From assembly GCF_023611505.1 (NCBI RefSeq), contig NZ_CP097843.1, forward strand, positions 1,302,001 to 1,366,000: 64,000 bases of DNA. Reading direction: 5' to 3'. The position numbers and the translations under genes were made by a program. Below are positions 19,697-28,740 of this stretch, in pieces (the stretch's first letter is position 1; every line of letters begins with the position of its first letter). This DNA is from Streptococcus oralis. Its GTDB lineage: Bacteria; Bacillota; Bacilli; Lactobacillales; Streptococcaceae. Under the pieces are notes generated by a model. It saw only the letters and a program-made list of their open reading frames with translations, searched no databases and had not been told where the DNA came from.

Positions 19697-20920
19697 TTAT
19701 TTGATTTGTTTTAGGACGACTTTCTTTCGTTTAAATGGAACTTTTCCACTTTTCTCCTCCGCTAGGTTGGTCTGGTAACTCATAGATAAGAGGAGACCGA
19801 CACCGATGAGGTTACTAATAATTGCGGAGCCCCCTTGAGAAATGAAAGGCAGAGGAATCCCTGTCAAAGGAAGTAAGCCTGTCACGGCACCGATATTTTC
19901 AAAGATATGGAAGAGCAACATCATGATAAACCCAGTCGAAATGTAGGTGTAGAACTGGTTATTTGACCTGATCGTAATCTTCAACATCCGATAGATGAGA
20001 AGTAAGTACAAGGCAACGACAAAGACCGAACCAATGAAGCCAAAGTCTTCAGCAATTACGGTAAAAATCATATCACTCTCACGTACTGGAATGAGGAGAT
20101 TGGACACATTGAAACCTTGTCCAAACAAGCCACCACTTCCAATCGCAATTTGTCCCTGCGCCTGTTGGTAAGTCGTTGTTTGCGCAAAGTCAAAGGGATT
20201 GAGCCAGGCCAAGATGCGGTTAATCTGGTATGTCGGCATCCCAATCTGATGCAAGAAGGCACGTCCATCCTTGCTTATAAAGATCGCCATGAAACCTGCT
20301 ACTGCAGTCACTCCTGTCGCAAAAACTGGAACGATAATCTTCCACGAAACACCTGAAAGGAGCACCATTCCTGCAAAAATAGCTACGAAGACCAAGGCAG
20401 TCCCCAAGTCACTTTGTAGGGCTAAGAGGAGCAAGACTGGGATGGTAAAGGCAATCATCCAACCAATCAATAGGAAATCCAAGGGAATAGTCCGTTGCCA
20501 TTCCTTGTGTTTTTGAGTGAATTGTACGATGACTCGAGCCAACATCAAGATATAGGAAATCTTCATGAACTCAGATGGCTGAAAGAGTGTCGTTCCACCA
20601 ATCGATACCCAGTTCTTGGCACCTGTTGACGCTACAAGATTTGGATTGTAGAAAACAAGGGGGAGAACCATCAAAGCCAAACCTAAGCCATAAAGATAGG
20701 GAGTCACCTTCCATAAAAACTCAGTATTGAAGAACATGACCACAAAACCAATGACAAGGCCCAAGGAAATCCAAGCAATTTGCTGGCCTAGTATTGGTAA
20801 CACATTATTTGGATAGTCATGACTAACTGCTATATAAATGGCCACTACTCCAATCACCAGTAAACAAAACACTGGTAGAAGGAGGCTATAATCGACTCGA
20901 GAGTCGAAGGAACGTTTCAT
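19697..20920 (-). CDS. rodA: Rod-shape/peripheral peptidoglycan polymerase RodA (SEDS family)
   Basis: SEDS-family glycosyltransferase of 407 residues with about ten membrane helices. SEDS landmarks include PSEFMKISYILMLAR (about residues 115-129), the large extracellular loop with WLNPFDFAQTTTYQQ and QGQIAIGSGGLFGQG, and the C-terminal PLPFISQGGSA. RodA polymerises peripheral peptidoglycan with a class b PBP. The gene order dinG-rodA-DJ-1 and the shorter C-terminus distinguish it from ftsW. It begins 5 bases after the dinG stop, so it is probably expressed with that gene. Confidence 0.94.
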   Translation of the reverse strand: MKRSFDSRVDYSLLLPVFCLLVIGVVAIYIAVSHDYPNNVLPILGQQIAWISLGLVIGFVVMFFNTEFLWKVTPYLYGLGLALMVLPLVFYNPNLVASTGAKNWVSIGGTTLFQPSEFMKISYILMLARVIVQFTQKHKEWQRTIPLDFLLIGWMIAFTIPVLLLLALQSDLGTALVFVAIFAGMVLLSGVSWKIIVPVFATGVTAVAGFMAIFISKDGRAFLHQIGMPTYQINRILAWLNPFDFAQTTTYQQAQGQIAIGSGGLFGQGFNVSNLLIPVRESDMIFTVIAEDFGFIGSVFVVALYLLLIYRMLKITIRSNNQFYTYISTGFIMMLLFHIFENIGAVTGLLPLTGIPLPFISQGGSAIISNLIGVGLLLSMSYQTNLAEEKSGKVPFKRKKVVLKQIK

Positions 20921-20925
20921 ATTTT

Positions 20926-23418
20926 TTACCTTTTCTCTTTCTTGGATTTTTCTTTCATTCTATTGCGACGGGATTGGAGAAAATCAGCTACAGCAGGCTC
21001 TAGCTGTTCTCTAGAAAGAACCTGAACAGCCCTTTCTTTTGACAAGGTCTGGGCGATTTGTTTGCCGTAACGCTTGCTGACAACACGACTGTCTAAGATT
21101 ACAGCAACCGAACCTTGGTTGGGCCGTCTAACAGTACGACCAAGGGCTTGTTTTAGCCGAATGATCGCCATCGGTAACTGATAATCATAGAAAGGATTTT
21201 TCCCTTCTTGACGCAGTTCTTGGTTTAACTTTTTGGTTAACGGCTCTTGGGGATTTTGGAAAGGCAATCTCGGAATCACTTGAATCACGCAAGGATGGGT
21301 TGAAAAATCAACTCCTTCCCAGAAACTGCCTGTTCCAAGCAAGATCTGGCGTTCACCCTTTTCAAAACGTTTTTTCAGTTGACTTGGTTCCCCATTTTTA
21401 TACTGAGCTAGATGCGGTTGGTCGAGCAGGTCCGAAACTGCCAGCAACATCTCTTTTGAGGTAAACAAAACCAATAAGGGTTCTTGAAAGGCTTGTAAAC
21501 TTCGAATGACCGAAGCCACTTCACAAGCATAGTCAAAAGGCGAAACTTCTGTCACGAGAGGAAAGTCATCGATTAGAAAGACTTCTTGTTGCTCCTGCTT
21601 TGCTACATCAAGCCTAACAAGTGGAGCATCTGGGAATCCCAGTAAATCAGCTAAGGAAACCCGATTGCTGATTTCAAGAGTGGCAGATACTCCTAGGAGC
21701 CGACAATCTTCTGGCAATAAGCCTGCTAGTATAAAGCGACCTTCTTTGCTTGAACAAATCAGGACATCCTTACTAGATTTCTCTGCTGGAGCAAGCCAAA
21801 ATTCACGGTCCGACGTGAAAAAGTTTGCAATCTCTCTATACTCTGGGAGAGCTAACTCCGAAAAATGCTGGCGCAACTGTTCAAGAGAATCCAACCACTT
21901 TCCATTCTTCAGACCTGACTGATAGTGCTCCATCAAGTAACGACATTCAAAGCCGATACTCTCAAGCAAGCGTTTCTGAACCAAATCTTCCTCTGACTCT
22001 AAGGACTTTTCAATTTGAGTTACGAGATCCTCTAGGCGATAAGCCTGCTGAGCTAGATTTTCGAGAGCTAGCAGCATTTTTTGAGCTTCATCCAAAATTA
22101 CCAAACGGTTGTCAACAAACTCTGGATTGTCTTCCAAACGAGTGACCAGATAGGCATGATTAGTCAAGAGAACACGACTGGTCTTGGCCTTTTCCTGCCC
22201 TCGTTTCCAAAAATCCTCTGTAGCAAATAGACTTTTCCTTGAAAGCTTGCCATCGTGGACTAGTTCTGGCAGAAAATGCTGATAGCGATAAAGTTGCCCG
22301 ATTTCGTCCAAGTCACCAGTCTCTGTCTCTGTTAGCCAGATGAGCAGTTGCATTTTAAAGCGTGTGAAAAGGCGATTGGACTCCGGTCGATGGAGAAGTC
22401 GGTGAAAGGCATCCAGTTTTAAATAATTTTGAGGCCCCTTGAGACTATGAATTTCCAGATGGAAGACCTCTTTTAAGCGCTGACCTTCTTCTTGTATGAT
22501 TTGATTTTGAAGAATTTTGGTCGGAACACTCACTAGGACACCTGCTTGACTCTCCAAGTTCAAAGCTGGGAGGAGATAACCATAAGTCTTGCCTAGTCCT
22601 GTTTGAGCTTGAATGAAGGAAGTCTGGTGTTCTTCCAATAAGTGCTCAACCTTCTCCGCAAATTCCAACTGTTGCGGACGCTCCTCCAGCCCCAATAAAG
22701 AAATATTTTTAGCAAAATCTTTGGATAACTTTCGTGGGACTAAGCCTTTGCTTTCCTTTTTGAGGAAAAGCCCATGAAGCTCCATCAGGTCTGGCGAAGA
22801 TAAGAGCGATTGTTGCTGATAGACCTCCTCAATCACCAGATAACTTTCATAGAGAAGGTTGTCTGCAAGGTTTAACAAGCTTTCTAAAAGCCCTTTTGGT
22901 AACTCAAATAGTTTTTGACGCATGTAAAGCAAGAGTTCAGCTGTTGCCTGAGCATCTGACAGGGCAGTATGGGCATGTTCCAGCTCAATGCCCAACTCTT
23001 GACAAAGGATACCTAAGTTATACTTTTCAAACTGAGGATACAGAACTTGAGCAAGCTCAACAGTATCCACCCGCGGTGTGCGCAATTCATATCCTTCAAA
23101 AAAGAGGAATTCTGCAAGAAGGTTAGCATCAAACTGTACATTGTGCGCAACAAAAATACCGTCCTTAACCAATTCAAAAATTTTTCCAGCCACCTGAGAA
23201 AACTCTGGCGCTGCAGCCAAACGCTGATCGGTCAGACCTGTTAATTCTTTGATATGAGAATCCAAGGGTTCGTGGGGATTGACATCAGTCGCATACTGAT
23301 CGATGATTTCACCATTCTCAATCACCACAATGCCTACTTGAATAATTTTTGCCTTGCTTCCGGTGCTGGTCGCCTCTAAATCAACGACCACATACCGATC
23401 ATTTCTCGCATTCATCAT
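20926..23418 (-). CDS. dinG: DinG-type helicase with N-terminal DnaQ-like 3'-5' exonuclease domain
   Basis: Two-domain nucleic-acid enzyme of 830 residues. Residues 1-175 form a DEDDh exonuclease (VVDLEATSTG with Asp13 and Glu15; HNVQFDANLL; HTALSDAQAT). The rest is an XPD/DinG superfamily 2 helicase: Walker A TGLGKTYGYLLPA, a DEAH-type box read as ILDEAQKM, GTGSFWEGVDF and the motif VI QALGRTVRRPNQG. The four Fe-S cysteines of E. coli DinG are not apparent, as in other Firmicutes enzymes (the S. aureus homologue acts as a nuclease). The start is a double ATG lying 5 bases after an extended -10, suggesting a leaderless mRNA. Confidence 0.92.
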   Translation of the reverse strand: MMNARNDRYVVVDLEATSTGSKAKIIQVGIVVIENGEIIDQYATDVNPHEPLDSHIKELTGLTDQRLAAAPEFSQVAGKIFELVKDGIFVAHNVQFDANLLAEFLFFEGYELRTPRVDTVELAQVLYPQFEKYNLGILCQELGIELEHAHTALSDAQATAELLLYMRQKLFELPKGLLESLLNLADNLLYESYLVIEEVYQQQSLLSSPDLMELHGLFLKKESKGLVPRKLSKDFAKNISLLGLEERPQQLEFAEKVEHLLEEHQTSFIQAQTGLGKTYGYLLPALNLESQAGVLVSVPTKILQNQIIQEEGQRLKEVFHLEIHSLKGPQNYLKLDAFHRLLHRPESNRLFTRFKMQLLIWLTETETGDLDEIGQLYRYQHFLPELVHDGKLSRKSLFATEDFWKRGQEKAKTSRVLLTNHAYLVTRLEDNPEFVDNRLVILDEAQKMLLALENLAQQAYRLEDLVTQIEKSLESEEDLVQKRLLESIGFECRYLMEHYQSGLKNGKWLDSLEQLRQHFSELALPEYREIANFFTSDREFWLAPAEKSSKDVLICSSKEGRFILAGLLPEDCRLLGVSATLEISNRVSLADLLGFPDAPLVRLDVAKQEQQEVFLIDDFPLVTEVSPFDYACEVASVIRSLQAFQEPLLVLFTSKEMLLAVSDLLDQPHLAQYKNGEPSQLKKRFEKGERQILLGTGSFWEGVDFSTHPCVIQVIPRLPFQNPQEPLTKKLNQELRQEGKNPFYDYQLPMAIIRLKQALGRTVRRPNQGSVAVILDSRVVSKRYGKQIAQTLSKERAVQVLSREQLEPAVADFLQSRRNRMKEKSKKEKR

Positions 23419-23421
23419 TAA

Positions 23422-23432
23422 AAATTATATCA
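23422..23432 (-). promoter_or_regulatory. Extended -10 promoter of dinG
   Basis: Minus-strand TGATATAAT with TATAAT at 23424-23429. No good -35 is seen at the normal distance. Transcription would start at or within a base or two of the first ATG (23418). Confidence 0.6.
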
Positions 23433-23608
23433 AAAAAAGCATGATTTGACACCCCTCAACTTTGATAACAACCTCGCTTTTCTTTTGAGTTTGAGTAAAA
23501 ATCAAGACCTTAAAAGTGAGAATTCCTCGTAAGTTCAGCAGTTGATTGCTGGTTCTGAGGTATTTGAAAACCTTATCAACAAACCTACATCAACATAAAA
23601 AGACAACC

Positions 23609-23625
23609 AAGGTATTAACTACCTT
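23609..23625 (-). terminator. Hairpin at the 3' end of nnrD
   Basis: Stem AAGGTA (23609-23614) with TACCTT (23620-23625), overlapping the nnrD stop and followed by GGTTGTCTTTTT on the minus strand. It is a short, moderate terminator. Confidence 0.5.
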
Positions 23626-24466
23626 TTTGAGATATTTTTTTCATTGTTTTCGGAAGAGCTTTACTAATTTCGGTAGGCAAGACAAGGTAATTTTCTTGAG
23701 CTAGTTCTTGCGCGATAGCTGAATGAAGGTGAGCCGCTACCACCACTCTATCATAGAGACTGACTTGGTGAAACTGACCTGCAAAACCTGCAATCATCCC
23801 AGCAAGTGTATCTCCCATTCCACCAGTTGCCTGATAGGGGCCTCCAACCTGTAACTGGTAACAATCAGACTGACCAGCTTGCCAGATACGAGTCGCTGGA
23901 CCTTTCTCGACAAGAATCGTTCCTTGAGGAAAAGCAGAAAGAGCTCTGGCAGTCGCCTCTGTATTTTGATGGTCAAGAACTATACCAGACAGTCTTTCCC
24001 ATTCCTTTTGGTGGGGAGTTAGGATGAGCTGACTGGAAGGAAATGGTAACTGGCCTTTTGCTAAGATGCCCAAAGCACCACCATCTGCAATCAAAATCTG
24101 GTCATTTCTGAGCTTATCAAAAACCCGTTTTACGAGTTTTTCTCCAAATGCATCCTCTCGCAAGCCCGGACCTAACAAGACTACTTCTGCTTTTTCCAAC
24201 TGCTCTTTTAACAATTGCTGGTCTTGAAGAGAAAAAGCCATGGCCTCAGGTAAATGGCTGTGCAGAGCCGGAATATTCTCCTTATCCGTGCCAACAGTCA
24301 CCAACCCTGCCCCACTTTTGACAGCTGCAATGGCTGACATGATGATAGCTCCCCCATAAGGATAGGTCCCTCCTAGCAAGAGCAGACGACCGTAATCTCC
24401 CTTATGGCTGTGACGAGAACGTTCAATAATGACTTTTTCTAATAAAGTTTGATCAATCACTTTCAT
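23615..24466 (-). CDS. nnrD: ADP-dependent NAD(P)H-hydrate dehydratase
   Basis: Repair enzyme of 283 residues with a ribokinase-like fold. It dehydrates the S-form of damaged NADHX and NADPHX back to NAD(P)H using ADP. Signatures are HKGDYGRLLLLGG, MSAIAAVKSGAGLVT, LLGPGLRED, LTPHQKEWERL and the nucleotide-binding GGMGDTLAGMIAGF. It lacks the N-terminal epimerase (NnrE) domain found in fused enterobacterial enzymes, as is normal for streptococci. It lies between dinG and a Cof-type HAD gene, with its own terminator-like structures on both sides. Confidence 0.93.
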   Translation of the reverse strand: MKVIDQTLLEKVIIERSRHSHKGDYGRLLLLGGTYPYGGAIIMSAIAAVKSGAGLVTVGTDKENIPALHSHLPEAMAFSLQDQQLLKEQLEKAEVVLLGPGLREDAFGEKLVKRVFDKLRNDQILIADGGALGILAKGQLPFPSSQLILTPHQKEWERLSGIVLDHQNTEATARALSAFPQGTILVEKGPATRIWQAGQSDCYQLQVGGPYQATGGMGDTLAGMIAGFAGQFHQVSLYDRVVVAAHLHSAIAQELAQENYLVLPTEISKALPKTMKKISQKGS

Positions 24467-24498
24467 CGTTTTTTCCCTCTCACTCCATTATACTACAA

Positions 24499-24518
24499 AA
24501 GGAGGCTCGGACCTCCTT
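24499..24518 (-). terminator. Terminator between HAD (24.5 kb) and nnrD
   Basis: Perfect 7-bp stem AAGGAGG (24499-24505) with CCTCCTT (24512-24518), then TTTGTAG on the minus strand. Confidence 0.7.
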
Positions 24519-24523
24519 CTACA

Positions 24524-25297
24524 CTATTTTCCCTTAAATTCCGCAAAGGTCTGGAAGATTTTAGCTGCTACTGCTGGAGAAGGTTCTCCTTTTAGATCTA
24601 ACGTTTCATCTGCATATGGAATAAGACCAGCAAAATCTCCTATCTGAATAGAATAGAGAGAGGTTTTAAACAGTTCAATATCGTTTTGGTCATTTCCAAA
24701 GGCGATGAAGTTCTCCCCACATAATTTTTCAACAGTTGTTGCCTTATGAGTATCCAAGGGATTAACATAAAGGCACTTTTCATGCGCATGATAGGAGAGA
24801 TGAGCCTGTCCTAGTCTTTCTAGCTGACCAAGCAGATCATCAAGCAAATCCTCATGGTCACCCATATAAACGACTACCTTAATCGGAGCCCCCAAGTCCT
24901 CGAGTTTCTGATGACAAGCTACCTTCAGGGGATCCACACTGGAAATAAATGGAATCTTCTCCACAATCTGACCACTATAGTCAAAGCAATCATCTACAAA
25001 GAAAGGGAGATTATAAGTCTGGCAATAATCCACTAGCGCCTGATAAACTCTAGCATCGAGATTTCTTTCGAAGATAGCCTTCCCCAAATGATAGGCTACA
25101 CCACCATTCAAACTTATGACCAAGCGCTGACTGAGTTCAGGGCCTAATAAACCCAAGCAATCCCGATAAGAGCGAGCTGAGGCAAACACAACCTCATGCC
25201 CATAATTTTCAGCCTTTAAAAGAACCTGCTTAATCTCTTCATCTATGGTCATGTAGTCAAAAGATAGTGTCCCATCCAGGTCAAATACGAATTTCAT
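24524..25297 (-). CDS. Cof-type HAD-IIB family hydrolase
   Basis: HAD phosphatase of 257 residues. Motif I is FVFDLDGTLS (nucleophile Asp5), motif II ASARSYRD, and the acid motif IV reads FGNDQNDIELF. The C2B cap in the middle (residues about 80-180) is that of sugar-phosphate and flavin-phosphate phosphatases. The substrate is not predictable. Its start lies 4 bases after the folD stop, so it is in an operon with folD. Confidence 0.88.
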   Translation of the reverse strand: MKFVFDLDGTLSFDYMTIDEEIKQVLLKAENYGHEVVFASARSYRDCLGLLGPELSQRLVISLNGGVAYHLGKAIFERNLDARVYQALVDYCQTYNLPFFVDDCFDYSGQIVEKIPFISSVDPLKVACHQKLEDLGAPIKVVVYMGDHEDLLDDLLGQLERLGQAHLSYHAHEKCLYVNPLDTHKATTVEKLCGENFIAFGNDQNDIELFKTSLYSIQIGDFAGLIPYADETLDLKGEPSPAVAAKIFQTFAEFKGK

Positions 25298-25301
25298 CTT
25301 C

Positions 25302-26159
25302 CTAGTCCTTGTTCAGTGTACGAAGAGCTGCCTGATAGGTTTGCTCCATTAGCATGGTAATAGTCATAGGACCAACTCCACCCGGTACAGGTGTGATGTG
25401 ACTGGCAAGTGGTGCAACGGCATCATAATCAACATCTCCACAAAGCTTGCCGTTTTCATCTCGGTTCATCCCAACGTCAATGACAACCGCTCCCGGTTTG
25501 ACAAACTCAGCAGTCACAAACTTAGCGCGACCGATTGCAACCACCAGAATATCTGCCTTAGCAGCCACCTTGGCAAGATGATGGGTGCGTGAGTGAGTCA
25601 AAGTCACAGTCGCATTCTTAGCCAAAAGAAGCTGAGCCATTGGCTTTCCGACAATATTGGAACGACCGATAACAACCGCATTTTTACCTTCTAGATCAAT
25701 CCCATACTCATGAAACATTTCCATAATTCCTGCAGGTGTCGAAGGAATCATAACTGGATGCCCAGACCATAAGCGTCCCATGTTTAGCGGATGGAAACCA
25801 TCCACGTCTTTTTCGGGGTCAATGGCTAATAAAACTGCCTCTTCATCAATATGTTTTGGTAAAGGTAACTGGACCAAAATCCCATGCCAAGCTGGATCTT
25901 GATTGTATTTGGTAATCAAGTCTAACAATTCCGCTTGGGTAATGGTCTCTGGAACTCGCACTACTTCACTACGGAAGCCAGCAGCGAGAGCTGAGCGTTC
26001 CTTGTTGCGAACGTAGACTTGGCTGGCTGGATTATCTCCAACCAAAATCACCACCAAGCCTGGAACTAAACCTGTTTCTTCTTTTAGTTTGGCCGTCTTT
26101 TCAGTCAACTGCCCTTGTAACTTAGCCGCAAGAGCCTTCCCATCAATAATCTGTGCCAT
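25302..26159 (-). CDS. folD: Bifunctional methylenetetrahydrofolate dehydrogenase/cyclohydrolase
   Basis: FolD of 285 residues interconverts 5,10-methylene-THF and 10-formyl-THF and supplies one-carbon units for purines and fMet-tRNA. Conserved features are [14 protein letters not shown] with the catalytic Lys, [24 protein letters not shown], the NADP-binding [17 protein letters not shown] and the C-terminal [18 protein letters not shown]. The length is standard. An extended -10 (TGTTATAAT) lies about 30 bp upstream of the start. Confidence 0.96.
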   Translation of the reverse strand: MAQIIDGKALAAKLQGQLTEKTAKLKEETGLVPGLVVILVGDNPASQVYVRNKERSALAAGFRSEVVRVPETITQAELLDLITKYNQDPAWHGILVQLPLPKHIDEEAVLLAIDPEKDVDGFHPLNMGRLWSGHPVMIPSTPAGIMEMFHEYGIDLEGKNAVVIGRSNIVGKPMAQLLLAKNATVTLTHSRTHHLAKVAAKADILVVAIGRAKFVTAEFVKPGAVVIDVGMNRDENGKLCGDVDYDAVAPLASHITPVPGGVGPMTITMLMEQTYQAALRTLNKD

Positions 26160-26228
26160 ATCTCTTCCCTTTTCTATCAGATATCTTCTATTATAACAAA
26201 AAATACCTTGTCATTCTAACATTTCTTG

Positions 26229-26251
26229 ACTAATGGACCTTATAGTCAAAA
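26229..26251. repeat. Small inverted repeat between folD and the TfoX remnant
   Basis: Perfect 7-bp arms TTATAGT and ACTATAA around a 5-base loop, in the folD upstream region. It may be a weak terminator or an operator. Confidence 0.4.
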
Positions 26252-26260
26252 ACTATAAGA

Positions 26261-26281
26261 AAAAGCCCTTATCGAGCTTTT
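26261..26281 (-). terminator. Weak terminator after the TfoX-like remnant
   Basis: AAAAGC (26261-26266) pairs with GCTTTT (26276-26281), followed by TTCTTATAG on the minus strand. Confidence 0.4.
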
Positions 26282-26307
26282 ATGCCTATTTATACTGGGT
26301 AAATCTG

Positions 26308-26629
26308 TCATGCTTTCTTTTTAACTTTTGGAGCCGGTAAGACTTCATACATATCCTTAATTAATCTCGTTAGAAATGACTTATCTTTAATGTCTTCTAT
26401 CAAAATCATCTCCTTAGCTCCTTCATAAGGACGTTCAAGCCTAGTCTGTCTCAGTTGATCCATGACCACCTTCACAGGCTTCAGTAACAAACGATTATCA
26501 TAGATTCCCCCAATAATCTTCCCACGATAATAAAGGATGTACTCTCCCATCATTGGACGATAACTCATCTCCTCTAGCTTATGATAGCTGTTCGAGAATA
26601 AAATCTAAATATTCTTTACTGGAAGCCAT
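26308..26629 (-). pseudogene. TfoX N-terminal-domain family protein, frameshifted
   Basis: The longest intact frame (from 26568) reads MSYRPMMGEYILYYRGKIIGG and continues for 86 residues with the TfoX-N pattern (MMGEY, then GIYDNRLLLKP). A good start with its RBS (GGAGTAGGCATC before the ATG at 26629) lies further upstream in a different frame and reads MASSKEYLDFILEQLS before hitting TAA at about 26581. Removing one base in the TCATAAG stretch would join the two and give the family's usual N-terminus (QLS-KLEEMSYRPM). The gene is therefore a recent frameshift mutant, or contains a sequencing error. TfoX-like proteins here have no established function in streptococcal competence. Confidence 0.75.
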
Positions 26630-26662
26630 GATGCCTACTCCATTTCTTCTAAAAATGAGGTC

Positions 26663-27397
26663 TTACAAAACTTTACTCAAAAATTCCTTGGTCCGTTGTT
26701 CTTTTGTTTGATCGAAAATTTCCTCAGGCGTTCCATCTTCGACAACAACTCCATCTGCCATAAAGATAACACGGTCTGCTACCTCACGCGCAAAGCCCAT
26801 TTCATGAGTCACAATCACCATGGTCATCCCTGACTTGGCAAGGTCTTGCATAACAGCTAGAACTTCTCCAACCATCTCAGGGTCTAGGGCTGAAGTCGGC
26901 TCATCAAAGAGCAAAACATCTGGTTCCATAGCAAGTCCACGTGCAATGGCAATCCGTTGCTGCTGACCACCTGACAAACTCTGAGGATAGGCCGTCGCCT
27001 TATCTGGCAAGCCAACTTTTTCTAACAGTTCCTGTGCTCTTTTCTCCGCAACTTCCTTGCTTTCACCTTTGGTTTTAATTGGTGACAAAGTGATATTTTC
27101 CATCACTGTCATATTGGGAAAGAGGTTGAATTGTTGGAATACCATCCCCATCTTTTCACGCATAGCAAAAAGATCATTTTTCTTATCTGTGATATCAACT
27201 CCTTCAAAGATAACCTTACCTTTGCTTGCTTCTTCAAGTAGATTCATCGAACGAAGGAGGGTTGATTTCCCGCTCCCTGACGGACCAATAATGACCACAA
27301 CTTCTCCACGTTTAATCTCAAGATTGATGCCTTTTAAAACTTCATTTTTCCCAAAAGATTTATGTAGTTCTTCAATTTTAATCAAGGTTTCTGTCAT
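26663..27397 (-). CDS. Polar amino acid ABC transporter ATP-binding protein (GlnQ-like)
   Basis: Cytoplasmic ATPase of 244 residues for an amino acid importer. It has Walker [14 protein letters not shown]-loop [13 protein letters not shown] (typical of the PAAT family), signature [16 protein letters not shown], Walker [14 protein letters not shown] and the H-loop VTHEMGFA. The substrate (Gln, Glu, Cys or others) is not defined by the ATPase. Its start shares a base with the permease stop, so the two are translated together. No substrate-binding protein is encoded nearby, so that partner must lie elsewhere. Confidence 0.92.
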   Translation of the reverse strand: MTETLIKIEELHKSFGKNEVLKGINLEIKRGEVVVIIGPSGSGKSTLLRSMNLLEEASKGKVIFEGVDITDKKNDLFAMREKMGMVFQQFNLFPNMTVMENITLSPIKTKGESKEVAEKRAQELLEKVGLPDKATAYPQSLSGGQQQRIAIARGLAMEPDVLLFDEPTSALDPEMVGEVLAVMQDLAKSGMTMVIVTHEMGFAREVADRVIFMADGVVVEDGTPEEIFDQTKEQRTKEFLSKVL

Positions 27398-28086
27398 TAT
27401 TTTTTGTCTCCTTGTCCAATATGTTTTTCAAAAGCTTTCAACGCCACTGTCAAAACAGAGGTCATAATCAAATAGTAAAAGGCTGCAAATAAAAGAGGAG
27501 TCAACGGTAAATACGTTGTTGTTGCTACTGTCGTTGCACCATTCCACAACTCCATCACCCCAATTGCCGACAAGAGGGAACTATCCTTGATAATGGTGAT
27601 AAATTCATTTCCCAGCGCTGGAAGAATATTCTTGATAGCTTGTGGCAAAATGACATAACGCATGGCATTTTTGGGACGAATACCTAGAGAATATGCAGCC
27701 TCTAACTGCCCTTTAGGAACGGCATTGATCCCCGCACGAACAGTTTCTGAAACGTAAGCTCCACTGTTCATAGAAATAATCAGAATACCAGGAATCAGAC
27801 GAGAAAGATCAACTCCTAAAATTCCCACTTGAATAGTCGGAGCATTGATATGCATAAGAGCAAAGGAAATCATAATCTGAACCATCATTGGAGTTCCACG
27901 GAAGATCCAAACATACACATTTGCAAACCAAACGAGCGGTTTAAAGCGTGAACGTTGGGCAAAGGCCAGTAACACACCTATAATGGTCCCTAAGCAAACA
28001 ACAAGGATGGAAATCAATACGGTAATCAGAGCACCATAGTTAAAATACGGTAAATACTTTGGTAAAAAAGAAAAATTCATATTCAA
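27397..28086 (-). CDS. Polar amino acid ABC transporter permease
   Basis: Membrane permease of 229 residues with about five helices. It carries the HisMQ-family start ([26 protein letters not shown]), the [11 protein letters not shown] segment and the EAA loop [20 protein letters not shown] that docks the ATPase. It is first in a two-gene operon with the ATPase. A clear promoter (TTGCAT, 17 bp, TATAAT) lies at 28114-28142. No substrate-binding domain is fused to it, unlike several other streptococcal permeases of this family. Confidence 0.92.
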   Translation of the reverse strand: MNMNFSFLPKYLPYFNYGALITVLISILVVCLGTIIGVLLAFAQRSRFKPLVWFANVYVWIFRGTPMMVQIMISFALMHINAPTIQVGILGVDLSRLIPGILIISMNSGAYVSETVRAGINAVPKGQLEAAYSLGIRPKNAMRYVILPQAIKNILPALGNEFITIIKDSSLLSAIGVMELWNGATTVATTTYLPLTPLLFAAFYYLIMTSVLTVALKAFEKHIGQGDKK

Positions 28087-28113
28087 TCAACTTTCTATGT
28101 ATTAGATTGTATG

Positions 28114-28142
28114 ATTATAACACAAATTGAATTAAAATGCAA
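28114..28142 (-). promoter_or_regulatory. Promoter of the amino acid ABC operon
   Basis: Minus-strand TTGCAT (28137-28142), 17-bp spacer, TATAAT (28114-28119) with an extended TG. Confidence 0.65.
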
Positions 28143-28235
28143 TTCTTTTTCTCTGATTTTGACAATTAACTTGATAGAATAGAGAAATAGAGAGAAATCA
28201 CAGTTTTTTTCTAGTCAACTACCTCTTGTTTATGG

Positions 28236-28241
28236 TAAAAT
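28236..28241 (+). promoter_or_regulatory. -10 element for the DUF1797 gene
   Basis: Extended -10 TGGTAAAAT (TAAAAT at 28236-28241) about 30 bp before the start at 28272. No clear -35 was recognised. Confidence 0.45.
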
Positions 28242-28271
28242 AGAAACGATAAGAAATGGAGGAGAATCAAA

Positions 28272-28502
28272 ATGGAATCACATTTGGTTAGAATCATTAA
28301 CCGCCTAGAAGCAATGACAAAAGATGGTGGAAATCTAAAACGTAATTTTGAACGTGAAGGTGTTGTTGTCGCAGAAGTTGCATACAGCCACGACGAAGAA
28401 AACGGATCACTCTTCACCCTTCGCGATGTAGAGGCTCGTGAAACTTATACTTTTGATAGCATTGATTTGATTGCAATGGAAATCTACGAACTCCTTTACT
28501 AA
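28272..28502 (+). CDS. DUF1797 family protein
   Basis: Small acidic cytosolic protein of 76 residues (ESHLVRIINRLEAMTKDGGN at the start). It belongs to the DUF1797 family, which is conserved in lactic acid bacteria and has a known fold but no assigned function. It has a strong RBS (GGAGGAG) and ends in its own terminator. It lies between the divergent ABC operon and clpE, as in pneumococcus. I can name the family but not a role. Confidence 0.85.
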   Translation: MESHLVRIINRLEAMTKDGGNLKRNFEREGVVVAEVAYSHDEENGSLFTLRDVEARETYTFDSIDLIAMEIYELLY

Positions 28503-28538
28503 TATAAAAACAACGGGCAGTAAGGCCCGATGAATGAG

Positions 28539-28570
28539 AATCCTTTTTGTCACCACAAATGGGATTTTTT
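28539..28570 (+). terminator. Terminator after the DUF1797 gene
   Basis: Two stacked stems, AATCC with GGATT and TTTGT with ACAAA, followed by a TTTTTT run. Confidence 0.65.
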
Positions 28571-28640
28571 CTTACCTTCAATGTCGCTGGATTCTCCATA
28601 AATCCTTCTTTTAAAAACGACCACTTCCCAATCTTTTTAC

Positions 28641-28668
28641 TTGCTTTACACCTTAATCATGCTATAAT
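28641..28668 (+). promoter_or_regulatory. clpE promoter
   Basis: TTGCTT (28641-28646), 16-bp spacer, TATAAT (28663-28668), with the CtsR site just downstream. Confidence 0.6.
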
Positions 28669-28681
28669 GAGAGTATAAAAC

Positions 28682-28698
28682 TTTGACTATTCTTGACC
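28682..28698 (+). promoter_or_regulatory. CtsR operator of clpE
   Basis: TTTGACT-ATT-CTTGACC is the reverse complement of the CtsR heptad repeat (A/GGTCAAA, 3 bp, A/GGTCAAA) with one mismatch. It lies about 14 bp after the -10, where bound CtsR would block transcription until heat stress. Confidence 0.85.
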
Positions 28699-28740
28699 TT
28701 TTTCTTAGGCCAAGAATAAGAATGAAATGAGGTAGATGTT

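Noticed and set aside
23433..23608. Possible gene or BOX/RUP repeat between dinG and nnrD
   Set aside because: No frame of useful length and no match to remembered BOX or RUP sequences; only an imperfect stem (CCTC...CAGCA/TGCTG...GAGG) is visible.
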